The notes under the pieces are model-generated. The model searched no databases. It worked only from the letters and a program-made list of their open reading frames with translations, and was not told the origin of the DNA. Made by a program: the position numbers and the translations under genes. Positions 51,751-64,000 of a stretch of DNA of 64,000 bases are shown piece after piece. The stretch comes from Candidatus Poseidoniaceae archaeon. GTDB taxonomy: Archaea > Thermoplasmatota > Poseidoniia > Poseidoniales > Poseidoniaceae. Where the stretch lies: contig JADHSC010000001.1 in the NCBI GenBank assembly GCA_016777125.1, forward strand, positions 1-64,000, read 5' to 3'. Position 1 is the stretch's first letter, and each line of letters opens with the position of its first letter.

Positions 51751-53061
51751 ATGGCACGAAAATCCAATAAATCGAAGCGAGTAAGAATCGCTCATGAGTT
51801 ATCGAAACATCGAAGAAAGGTCATTGAGAAAGCTCTTGCAGAACATAAATCGGAAGATCGAACCGAATGGGACCGAAATGCAGAATGGGTAGATTACAAG
51901 TTCTATCGAAAGACCATCAAGCGAGGTACAATTCGTACAATTGACCTCCCATTGCTCGAAGTTAGCCTTGGCGACCCATGGGCCACACCTGTAACCATCA
52001 TCCATGGAAGTAGGCCTGGTCCAACGATTACAATTCTTGGAGGAATGCATGGGGATGAGTTAACAGGACCATCTGCCTGTACCCATTTACTTGGAAATTC
52101 ATTCACTGAAAAAGATAGACCTCTCAATCCCGAAACGCTTGCAGGAACGATTCGAATCGTCCCAGTTGTAAACATGCCAGGATATCGATCGAAATCAAGA
52201 TACTTCCCTGATGGGAGAGATTTAAATCGGAATTTCCCTGGTAATCCTAAAGGATCCTCCACTCGAAGAGTTGCCCACCAAGTATGGAAATATTTAATTG
52301 AGGATTCAGATGCTATTATTGACTTACATAGTGCAGGAAAAGGCCGTTCTAACATGCCGCAAATACGCGTCGACCTCGCTCATGCAGGTTCTAATATTCT
52401 AGCGAAAGCATTTGGAATAGAGATTATTTTAGATTCGAAGCCTCCAAGCGGCTCTCTTCGAAGTAATGCGAACGAGATTGATATCCCTTCCATAACTTAC
52501 GAAGGTGGTGGAGCGAATTGGCTAGACCAAGCATCGGTCAAGGTTGCTGTTCATGGCGTTGTTAACATTCTTCGAAATTTGAAAATGATTCCAGAAAAGC
52601 CGCACAGGCCACGGTTTAGAATGCTAGCAAGTGGATCTAAATGGCTACGTGCAGGAGAAGGAGGATTACTCGATCTGTTTGTTGATAGTGGATCTATCAT
52701 GAAAGAAGGAGATGTCGTTGCTCGTATATCCGATCCTGCAACACCTGGCCTTTCTGTTGATATCTTAGCGCCTGAAGATGGTTTGATGATATGTATCGCT
52801 ACAAATCCATTCGTTGCTGCTGGAATGCCTGTAGGGCATTTCCTACCTGTATCAAAACACATGTCGCTTCTTGAGGAACAAGTTGACAGTCATGGCAGAT
52901 TTGTCACACAAGGGTCTCTTGATGAGCCTGTTTGGAGAGAAGAAGAAGAGATTGAAGTCGAAGTTGTTGGCGAATGGGATGGGGGTAGTGTCGATAGTGG
53001 ATGGCTTGAGACAACCTTGGAAGAAGTCAACCGAGAAGATAATGTTGAAGAAGAATCTTAG
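51751..53061 (+). CDS. Succinylglutamate desuccinylase/aspartoacylase family protein
   Basis: 436 aa. GGMHGDELTG holds the His/Glu zinc ligands (HxxE), and IIDLHSAGKG supplies the third His. RDLNRNFPG contains the substrate Arg typical of AstE/AspA, and ITYEGGGANWLD carries the catalytic Glu. The C-terminal ~150 residues include a biotinyl/lipoyl-like beta segment (GLLDLFVDSGSIMKEGDVVARISDPATPGLSVDILAPEDGLMICIATNPFVAAGMPVGHF), as in the larger AstE-like deacylases, then an acidic tail. The basic N-terminus (MARKSNKSKRVRIAHELSKHRRK) is an extension. Substrate unknown. Confidence 0.85.
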   Translation: MARKSNKSKRVRIAHELSKHRRKVIEKALAEHKSEDRTEWDRNAEWVDYKFYRKTIKRGTIRTIDLPLLEVSLGDPWATPVTIIHGSRPGPTITILGGMHGDELTGPSACTHLLGNSFTEKDRPLNPETLAGTIRIVPVVNMPGYRSKSRYFPDGRDLNRNFPGNPKGSSTRRVAHQVWKYLIEDSDAIIDLHSAGKGRSNMPQIRVDLAHAGSNILAKAFGIEIILDSKPPSGSLRSNANEIDIPSITYEGGGANWLDQASVKVAVHGVVNILRNLKMIPEKPHRPRFRMLASGSKWLRAGEGGLLDLFVDSGSIMKEGDVVARISDPATPGLSVDILAPEDGLMICIATNPFVAAGMPVGHFLPVSKHMSLLEEQVDSHGRFVTQGSLDEPVWREEEEIEVEVVGEWDGGSVDSGWLETTLEEVNREDNVEEES

Positions 53062-54329
53062 TTCATGGATTGGAAATCCTTAATCGATTCAATAACTTCC
53101 TCATCATCCATGAGTCTTCTTTGTGATTTTGCTACTTCAAAGAGATGAGAAACAAGTTCATCAGTGGCTTCATAATTTCGTTGTTGTAACCACCAGATGA
53201 TGTTTGAACGGCCAGCCATATGCCCAATTCGAATAACTTGCTCCAATCCAAATTCTCCGGCAGGGACGCCAGAGTATACTCTGTCAGCAAGCCAATGATC
53301 TCCTTTCTTCATTGCTTTAATTACAGCTGAAGCATGGACTCCAGTTCCAGTTTCAAAGGCATCTTTTCCGAAGACTGGATAGTTTCTTGGCAAAGGAACT
53401 TCGGTGTATTCGTGTGCTTTTTGCATGTATTCACCTAGAACTGACAGATCATTATCAATCGCCCCCATGAGTTTCAAATTGACAAGTGTTTGATCAAGAG
53501 GAGCGTTTCCTGCACGTTCCCCGAGACCAAGTGCAGTTCCATGTACAACGTCTGCTCCAGCTTCAACTGCTGCGATGTTGTTGGCAACACCAAGACCACG
53601 ATCTTGATGACCATGCCAATTTACTTCGATATCTCTTCGGTTGTATCCACCATCTTTGATGACCTCTTCATCGATGAAATTGAGTAGTTTCTTGACCCCA
53701 TTTGGGGTAACGTGCCCACATGTGTCACAAACACAGATTCTGCGAACTCCAAGTTCCATGGCTCTTTGATAGATGAGTTTGATATCTTCTGGTTTTGAAC
53801 GAGTGGTATCTTCTGTAACAAACATTACTGCAACATCGTTTTTAACAGCAAATGAAACTGCTTTTTCCATTGTTGTAAGCAACTTTTCCATTGTCCATCC
53901 TTCTGCATATTGTCGAATTGGGCTTGTGCCAAGGAAGGCAGAAGCTTGGACAGGAATACCATGCTTTTGTTGTAATTCAACGAGGGGTTCAATGTCGTTC
54001 ATGAGTGTTCGAACTGCAGCACCTGGGCGAATAGAATAGTCGTTTTCGGTGATATGGTTGAGCATTGAATCGATGTGTTCGACGTGAAATGGCCCAGCGC
54101 CTGGCAAACCAAGGTCAACTTTCTGAATACCGAGTGTCTCCATATAACTGAGTAATTCGATTTTTTGGTCTATGGTGGGATTACGAGCAGATGGACTTTG
54201 CAGACCATCGCGTAGAGTCTCATCATCAAACCAAACACCATGTGGATGGTTGTTTGGATTTCGGTTAAACTCATACTCAATGGTATTCCAATCGTATATC
54301 AAAGAACGCTCATCCATATATTTCACCAT
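53058..54329 (-). CDS. 2-isopropylmalate/homocitrate synthase-like enzyme (HMGL-like family)
   Basis: 423 aa from ATG at 54329 (MVKYMDERSL; ATG 54317 also possible). WFDDETLRDGLQSPSA is the catalytic D-E-T-x-R-D-G motif; WHGHQDRGLGVANNIAAVEAGADVVHGTALGLGERAGNAPLDQTL provides the HxH metal ligands and GERAGN signature. The length stops shortly after the TIM barrel and accessory helices, so the LeuA allosteric dimer domain (feedback by leucine) is missing. The substrate could be a 2-oxoacid for Leu, Lys or citramalate synthesis; only the family is sure. Confidence 0.85.
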   Translation of the reverse strand: MVKYMDERSLIYDWNTIEYEFNRNPNNHPHGVWFDDETLRDGLQSPSARNPTIDQKIELLSYMETLGIQKVDLGLPGAGPFHVEHIDSMLNHITENDYSIRPGAAVRTLMNDIEPLVELQQKHGIPVQASAFLGTSPIRQYAEGWTMEKLLTTMEKAVSFAVKNDVAVMFVTEDTTRSKPEDIKLIYQRAMELGVRRICVCDTCGHVTPNGVKKLLNFIDEEVIKDGGYNRRDIEVNWHGHQDRGLGVANNIAAVEAGADVVHGTALGLGERAGNAPLDQTLVNLKLMGAIDNDLSVLGEYMQKAHEYTEVPLPRNYPVFGKDAFETGTGVHASAVIKAMKKGDHWLADRVYSGVPAGEFGLEQVIRIGHMAGRSNIIWWLQQRNYEATDELVSHLFEVAKSQRRLMDDEEVIESIKDFQSMN

Positions 54330-54399
54330 ACCGGTTGAAACTATCCGGTACAAACAGCCTCAGACATGAATCATGTTTGAAGACGTCGATTGGACCGTT

Positions 54400-59230
<4,831 letters not shown>

Positions 59231-59252
59231 CTAACTGTTGAAGATGGCCGAC

Positions 59253-59274
59253 GGGGGTATGTAAACATACCCCC
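59253..59274. promoter_or_regulatory. 10-bp inverted repeat in the gyrB-aroD divergent spacer
   Basis: GGGGGTATGT-AA-ACATACCCCC, a perfect 10-bp stem with 2-nt spacer, about 98 bp upstream of gyrB and 125 bp upstream of aroD. No T-run follows on either strand, so an operator for a dimeric regulator is more likely than a terminator. The rest of the 243-bp spacer (59156-59398) shows no gene that I can support. Confidence 0.45.
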
Positions 59275-59398
59275 ATAGAAGCCTCCTGCGTGATGTTTTT
59301 GATAGACAAAAAGAACACCCATTTTGACATTATTTACTCCCTTGGAAAGAACGTCGACAGCCGTGAGCGTTAAGAACAGGTCCCCAGTCGAGTGCAAT

Positions 59399-60196
59399 AT
59401 GCCTGAACCTACAATTTGCGTTGCGCTTGACTCTACGACCGTTAAAGCAATGGTCGACGAAGCCGCACGAGCCTCTACTGCAGGCGCAGACATCGTCGAA
59501 ATCCGTTTCGACAGACTTTACCTCTCCAAACCAGCACCTGTTGAAGTCGAACAAGAAGATGGAGAGACCAAATCGGTTATGCCACCCGAATCTGAATGGT
59601 CAATAAACGATGTATCATCAATAGACGCAGAGGCTTCTATACAAAAGCTGAAAGAATCAATCGGAATTCCCGTCATCTTCACCAACCGCCCTGCTCGCGA
59701 GGGTGGTTTTTTCCCAGGTACTGAAGAAGAACGAATTGAAGTGCTTAAACAAGCAATTGCTTCAAAGGTCAGCTGGATTGATATCGAAACCTCCATCGAA
59801 GAAGCCGAATTCAAGGCTTTGAATGAAAGCGCTAAGAAGGCAGGATGTAAAATCATCCATTCATCACATGATATCAACGGAACCCCAAATTCAGAAGATA
59901 TCGCTGCTTATGTTCGAGAGAGAAGTGAAACTTCAGACATGGTCAAATTTTGCTCAACTGCACATTCACACCTCGATGCATTACAGATTGTTGATGCGGC
60001 GATCGACCTGAAGGGTGAAGGACACGAATACAGCCTCATGGCAATCAACAGTGGCGGCGATTGGGCTCGAATCCACGCTCCGGTCTTGGGCGTCTCAATG
60101 GTCTATGCAACACTCTCTATGGAACACCGCATCAGCGACAAGGGCCTCATCAACGTACGAGACCTAAGAGATGCATGGACGCTTCTTGAGTATTGA
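59399..60196 (+). CDS. aroD: 3-dehydroquinate dehydratase, type I
   Basis: 265 aa from ATG at 59399 (MPEPTICVALDSTTVKAMVDEA). The barrel has ADIVEIRFD (E.R.D), VIFTNRPAREGG (the R..eGG motif), IIHSSHDINGTP with the catalytic His, and DMVKFCSTAHS with the Schiff-base Lys. INSGGDWARIHAPVLGVSMVYATL is the C-terminal phosphate-free substrate loop. Third step of the shikimate pathway; aroA is at 10.3 kb. Confidence 0.95.
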   Translation: MPEPTICVALDSTTVKAMVDEAARASTAGADIVEIRFDRLYLSKPAPVEVEQEDGETKSVMPPESEWSINDVSSIDAEASIQKLKESIGIPVIFTNRPAREGGFFPGTEEERIEVLKQAIASKVSWIDIETSIEEAEFKALNESAKKAGCKIIHSSHDINGTPNSEDIAAYVRERSETSDMVKFCSTAHSHLDALQIVDAAIDLKGEGHEYSLMAINSGGDWARIHAPVLGVSMVYATLSMEHRISDKGLINVRDLRDAWTLLEY

Positions 60197-60206
60197 GTGA
60201 ATGTAC

Positions 60207-61253
60207 TCAGGAATTTTGTTGCAAAGAAGGCATCAATTGTTGCTCATCAGTAATATTTTGTTCTAGTCCGGCATTCATATATCGCTTGTTTACGATAAGT
60301 GGTGCCATCACTATGGCCATGAAGAATACTAAGAACGCCAGAGAAACGGTCCAGTTTGGCAAGATAATGGAACGTTCGACCGTGGATATCGATATGTCAG
60401 CCACGACGACTTTGTCTTGGACAGGAGCATCTCCTCTGCGAGAATTGTCCCAAGTATCGATGACGATGAAGAATTCCTCATATACCGTCCCAGAGAAGAG
60501 AGAACTGTAGACTTCTGGCCCATCTAGTGAGACGCTCATAACGACAGAATCTGTGGAATCATAAGCATGAACATCACGGTATGTTTTCCAGCCCGTCCAT
60601 TCAAAGGCAGCCCATTCAGGGGATGTTTCAGCAACAAACTCATCTGAACTTTGGCTTTCTTGCCTAAACCATTTGTCAATGTTATCGCTATGCATCCTCT
60701 GATAGGACCCCTGATATGATTCGTAATTATTAGTCGTCATAAGATACACATCGGCCTCAGCTGGCACGAGTTGATCACCGATTAAACCTTGAATTTCGAC
60801 ACAAATCGTCGTTCTATGTGTACTCGATAGATTGACGCGAATAGCCCCTACGCTATCGTTTCCAACCTTGATTGTTGTAGCGATATTAGATTCAAATTTA
60901 TCGAGGGCAATGTCGGAATGGTAGTTCATGTACATGTAGGGCTCTTCTGGAACATCTGTAGAATCCTGTTCTGGGTCATCTTGGGCAGCAGAGCGGCCTT
61001 GACCCTTGCGACCACCATCATTATCTTCAAATCCAAAGTCATCCCAACCCCATGAATCGTAAAATGGAACTTCTGCATGACGAGAAATTGTTTCATTCCA
61101 AACAATTGGAGACAAATCTCCTCCACAATCATCGATTGCTGCTGAAGCAGAACCAATCGGTTCAACCCCATACATGTCACTGAAGAACGGTGCAAAGAAA
61201 ATAATCAACAAGAATGCTGCTTTTCGCTGGTGCACTGTTATTCCCCTGTTCAT
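60207..61253 (-). CDS. Secreted, C-terminally anchored surface protein, unknown function
   Basis: 348 aa from ATG at 61253 (MNRGITVHQRKAAFLLIIFFAPFFSDMYG), giving a signal peptide; the longer ORF overlaps the upstream gene and is rejected. The exported region is acidic with a low-complexity Asp/Gly stretch (FEDNDGGRKGQGRSAAQDDPEQDSTD), followed by beta-rich sequence, and the C-terminus has a membrane helix (VSLAFLVFFMAIVMAPLIV). It starts 31 bp after the PKD protein ends on the same strand, so the pair is probably cotranscribed and cell-surface exposed. Confidence 0.7.
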   Translation of the reverse strand: MNRGITVHQRKAAFLLIIFFAPFFSDMYGVEPIGSASAAIDDCGGDLSPIVWNETISRHAEVPFYDSWGWDDFGFEDNDGGRKGQGRSAAQDDPEQDSTDVPEEPYMYMNYHSDIALDKFESNIATTIKVGNDSVGAIRVNLSSTHRTTICVEIQGLIGDQLVPAEADVYLMTTNNYESYQGSYQRMHSDNIDKWFRQESQSSDEFVAETSPEWAAFEWTGWKTYRDVHAYDSTDSVVMSVSLDGPEVYSSLFSGTVYEEFFIVIDTWDNSRRGDAPVQDKVVVADISISTVERSIILPNWTVSLAFLVFFMAIVMAPLIVNKRYMNAGLEQNITDEQQLMPSLQQNS

Positions 61254-61284
61254 TCGTTGTACGCTCGGTTCATGAGGTATTCGA

Positions 61285-64000
61285 TTACTCACGTCGGCGT
61301 AATGGCCGGATGTATCCGCTTTCATCGCTCTTCCTTTCTTGCTTTGACAGAATCTTTGGAGCAGGCGGCGGAGTGTGATGATCCATACCCAGCAATCCCC
61401 CATCATCAGCATGTTCAACTTCATAGGTTTCCGCACTTTGTTTGGCTTCTTCTTCGAGTTCATTTGGCTGACGCATTACGAGCCAACCGAGAATTAATGC
61501 AGCAATAATGAGAGCGATAAAGCCGAGTGCGTCTCCACCAGCTTCACCCATCCACGATTTCCATTCATCCCAACTGAAGTCCGATAATGAAGGATCAGCG
61601 TCTTGTTCAGGAAGAACTGTGAAATCCTGTTCTGCTACAACACAAATACCCATTCCGTCACAAACACGAACCTTGACAGTGACTTCTCCTGGAGTATCCC
61701 AACTCATTGTCGTAAGTGTAGCCAAGGAGTTTGTCGAAACATACCAATCATTCTCTGAATCACCATCCTCATCTTTGTCGAAAGAGAGGTCTTCTTCCCA
61801 TTCGATAATCAAATCATTACTGATTGTTTCATCTCGATCAGTATTGGAACCATCAAGAACGTCCAAGTCTCTATAGAAGACGAGGTTCGAAAGAGATTCT
61901 GAATCGGTCACATTAACAACGACAGCTGTAGAATAATCCTCATAGATTTCATCAGGAACATCAATTCCACCAATCACAGGAGCAGCATCAACATGGACTT
62001 GGAACTCCGCTCGAGTTACATCCCCTGTTCCAAATGCATCCCTGACAGTTAGTTTAACTGTGTAAAGGCCAGCCATTTCATAGGCGTGCCACGGCATTGG
62101 ATCATGGACAATAGGAGTTGCATCACCAAAGTCCCACGTATATTCCAGTAGACCGTTCCAATCAGGAGATTCCTGCTCAAGAGGTACGTACTTACCTTCG
62201 AACTTCTGGTCACCATCTCTGGTTCCACTTGAATCGAAGTAGAGCAAAGCTCCAGGTATTGCAATGTTGACTCCATTCTCATCAAATGTTCTTGACCATT
62301 GATCTGGAAGTCCATTCTCAGGGAAAACATCCGAGTCCATCAAAATACTTCCATTGACCCAAGCATCCAAAATCTGTAATTCAATGATTGGAAGAGGGTT
62401 TGCAACGATTACAATGATGACTCTTGGCGTACTTTCTTCTCCATTTTCATCCGTAACAACGAGTGTAACAACACGCTCACCTGGTTCGGTGAAAGAATAT
62501 GCTGGAAGTGTTTTGTTGCTGAATGTCCCATCCGGGAACGACCAATTAAACGACACATCGTTGTATGTTCCCGTCGTACCATCGACGTCGAAACTTGTTC
62601 GTCCGTCGAACGTGTAAGGGACATTGACCTTTGCGTTTTCAGTAAGGAAATCAATCTGAGGAGACCCTGTTGCACCTGATTCTTTGACGATATATTTTGC
62701 AACGGGCAATTGATTTACAACATTCACCTGAAGTTGTGCAGAAGAGATACCTCCATCTTCGTCAGTGATTGTAACTGTGATGTTTTTCATACCAGGTAAA
62801 TTCCAAGCAGGAGCGGGATAGATGGATGCAGAATTTGTGGTTGTGAAATCGTCTGAGCGATCAACGTCAATACCATCCAAGTTTACTCCACCTTCAAAAT
62901 CCCATTCCAGTGTAAAATTCTCGCCATCATCATCGGTAAAGACATCTGGCATTGGCAAAGGCGTGTAGGTGTAGGTTGTCAAAACATCAGAGAAAATCTG
63001 ATATGGCAATCGATTGTTAACGATGATTTGAATCGTTTTTTGCCCAATATTTACTCCATCGGAGACAGTCAGAGTGAGATTAAACGTTTCATTTGTTCCT
63101 ACAACATCGCCCCATTCATGGTTCGAAGAATACAATCCTTGACCGCTGCTAACAGACGTTCCATCACCCCAGTCCCAATCAAATTGAAGGAATTCGAGTG
63201 GAACGTTGTCACTTGTTTGATATGCAGAAAAGACAATTCTTTGATTTGTTAGAATCTCAAGTGTAGTCTCAACCACGATGTTGTTTACGGTAATAATCGG
63301 AAGAGGTTCGCTATTGTCAGTTATGTTCACAACATTTACGTCGAGTTCTGACCAAGTGCCCCCGATATCCATGATTTGTAGAGTCGTGTTGTATTCACCC
63401 ACTAGTGAGAAGGATCGAAGTGGTGAACGCAGGCCAGAGGAGATGTTGTCTCCGAAATCCCATGCGTAAGCGACTGGTGCGTCAAAGTAAGGGAGTGTAT
63501 TGTTGTCAAGGGAAAGACCCCATGCATCAAACCCATCTCCAGTAAACTGGATTTTCTCATATGTTTGACTGGCGTTCGTAGAGATTGATGCGTTGGCAAC
63601 TGGAGCCATGTTTCCTAATGCTTGAGGCGATGTGGTTTCAGTGTCGAGAACTGCCCCCAGCATATCCTTCATTGTGAACTCAAATGTGTATAGATCTGAT
63701 TTACGAGCGGTGAAATACACATCCTCAGGAACGTAGATTCCTCCTCCAGCTTGTACTCGTGTAGAGGTCGAATCGACAATCGTTCCGTTGCTATCACGTA
63801 CAGAAATTTCGACATCAAGATCCTCAAAGAACGCATTTGACAAAATCGAGTAGTTTGCTTGAGCGGTATCATCAACGCCATCCCCATCACGATCGCTTAG
63901 GGTTGTTCCGTTGAGAATCATTGTCGCAGGTGATGTGATTCGAGCAGCCTCGATATCGATTGTACCCTGTGGGTACGAAGGCCCGCAAGAGGTGTAATCA
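61285..64000 (-). CDS. Multi-PKD-domain cell-surface protein, 5' end outside window
   Basis: The frame is open to the window edge: residues DYTSCGPSYPQGTIDIEAARITSPAT precede the first Met of the ORF track, so the start is beyond 64000. About 900 visible residues hold at least five PKD-like Ig domains (e.g. VAYAWDFGDNISSG, FDWDWGDGTSVSSG, LEWDFEGGVN, FNWSFPDGTFS, YTWDFGDATPI). Near the edge is a DRDGDGVDD calcium-binding motif like thrombospondin type 3 repeats. A C-terminal helix (LGFIALIIAALILGWLVM) anchors it. Likely an adhesin or S-layer-associated glycoprotein. Confidence 0.85.
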   Translation of the reverse strand, partial: DYTSCGPSYPQGTIDIEAARITSPATMILNGTTLSDRDGDGVDDTAQANYSILSNAFFEDLDVEISVRDSNGTIVDSTSTRVQAGGGIYVPEDVYFTARKSDLYTFEFTMKDMLGAVLDTETTSPQALGNMAPVANASISTNASQTYEKIQFTGDGFDAWGLSLDNNTLPYFDAPVAYAWDFGDNISSGLRSPLRSFSLVGEYNTTLQIMDIGGTWSELDVNVVNITDNSEPLPIITVNNIVVETTLEILTNQRIVFSAYQTSDNVPLEFLQFDWDWGDGTSVSSGQGLYSSNHEWGDVVGTNETFNLTLTVSDGVNIGQKTIQIIVNNRLPYQIFSDVLTTYTYTPLPMPDVFTDDDGENFTLEWDFEGGVNLDGIDVDRSDDFTTTNSASIYPAPAWNLPGMKNITVTITDEDGGISSAQLQVNVVNQLPVAKYIVKESGATGSPQIDFLTENAKVNVPYTFDGRTSFDVDGTTGTYNDVSFNWSFPDGTFSNKTLPAYSFTEPGERVVTLVVTDENGEESTPRVIIVIVANPLPIIELQILDAWVNGSILMDSDVFPENGLPDQWSRTFDENGVNIAIPGALLYFDSSGTRDGDQKFEGKYVPLEQESPDWNGLLEYTWDFGDATPIVHDPMPWHAYEMAGLYTVKLTVRDAFGTGDVTRAEFQVHVDAAPVIGGIDVPDEIYEDYSTAVVVNVTDSESLSNLVFYRDLDVLDGSNTDRDETISNDLIIEWEEDLSFDKDEDGDSENDWYVSTNSLATLTTMSWDTPGEVTVKVRVCDGMGICVVAEQDFTVLPEQDADPSLSDFSWDEWKSWMGEAGGDALGFIALIIAALILGWLVMRQPNELEEEAKQSAETYEVEHADDGGLLGMDHHTPPPAPKILSKQERKSDESGYIRPLRRRE

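Overview
The window looks like a chromosome segment of a planktonic euryarchaeon, most probably Marine Group II (Candidatus Poseidoniales). The information-processing genes are archaeal: ribosomal proteins eL42, eS27, eL37 and uL16/L10e, aIF2-alpha, Nop10, a PAC2 chaperone, ABCE1, a primase small subunit and an archaeal TyrRS. So are the ether-lipid genes (GGPP synthase, geranylgeranyl reductase). Mixed with them are bacterial-type GyrA/GyrB, MutS/MutL, a Tad-like pilus ATPase, fatty-acid-oxidation genes and carotenoid-type synthases, a mixture typical of that group. Base composition appears even at roughly mid-40s %GC. I see no rRNA, CRISPR array or insertion sequence. Gene density is very high and no gene-free stretch reaches 300 bp; the longest is the ~240 bp between gyrB and aroD.

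Layout: 1-2136 is the end of a type IV/Tad pilus assembly operon (two T2SF membrane proteins, then the ATPase). 2130-5741 holds a SAP-repeat protein, a coiled-coil protein and a degenerate hydroxymethylbilane-synthase-like protein. 5826-7919 is an archaeal lipid pair, followed by a type IV pilin. 8472-11680 holds a LON-domain protein, moaA and aroA. 11636-16244 is mutS-mutL. 17689-20096 holds L10e and ABCE1. 20145-23772 is a tandem pair of Fe-S PD-(D/E)XK nucleases with OB-fold-like tails, followed by a ubiquitin-like protein and tRNA-Ser(CGA). 24110-26437 is the classic eL42-eS27-aIF2alpha-Nop10-PAC2 operon. 26569-31271 holds two membrane proteins, eL37, purF and a beta-propeller/PKD protein. 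31294-38894 holds an MBL hydrolase, etfBA, an MCM N-domain-only protein, tyrS, a membrane propeller protein and a glutaryl-CoA-dehydrogenase-like enzyme. 38919-41351 holds two squalene/phytoene synthases. 41480-45729 is a zinc-ribbon/collagen-like-repeat protein translationally coupled to an SF2 helicase. 45724-49904 holds a zinc-finger membrane protein with a structured leader, primase small subunit and sucCD. 49996-54329 holds a sugar nucleotidyltransferase, TIM, an AstE-like deacylase and an isopropylmalate-synthase-like enzyme. 54400-59155 is gyrB-gyrA, then aroD, and finally two surface-anchored proteins, one a multi-PKD protein that runs off the window.

The most interesting material is in DNA metabolism: (i) two adjacent Cas4/Dna2-like Fe-S nucleases fused to OB-fold-like C-termini with no CRISPR context; (ii) an MCM N-terminal domain without a AAA+ motor; (iii) a GyrA carrying a canonical EF-hand loop at its C-terminus; (iv) an ATGA-coupled zinc-ribbon/GPPGPKK-repeat protein plus SF2 helicase. 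Other oddities are an eL42 that has lost three of its four zinc cysteines, an HMBS-like protein without the cofactor cysteine, and a TATA-led structured leader at 46374-46450.
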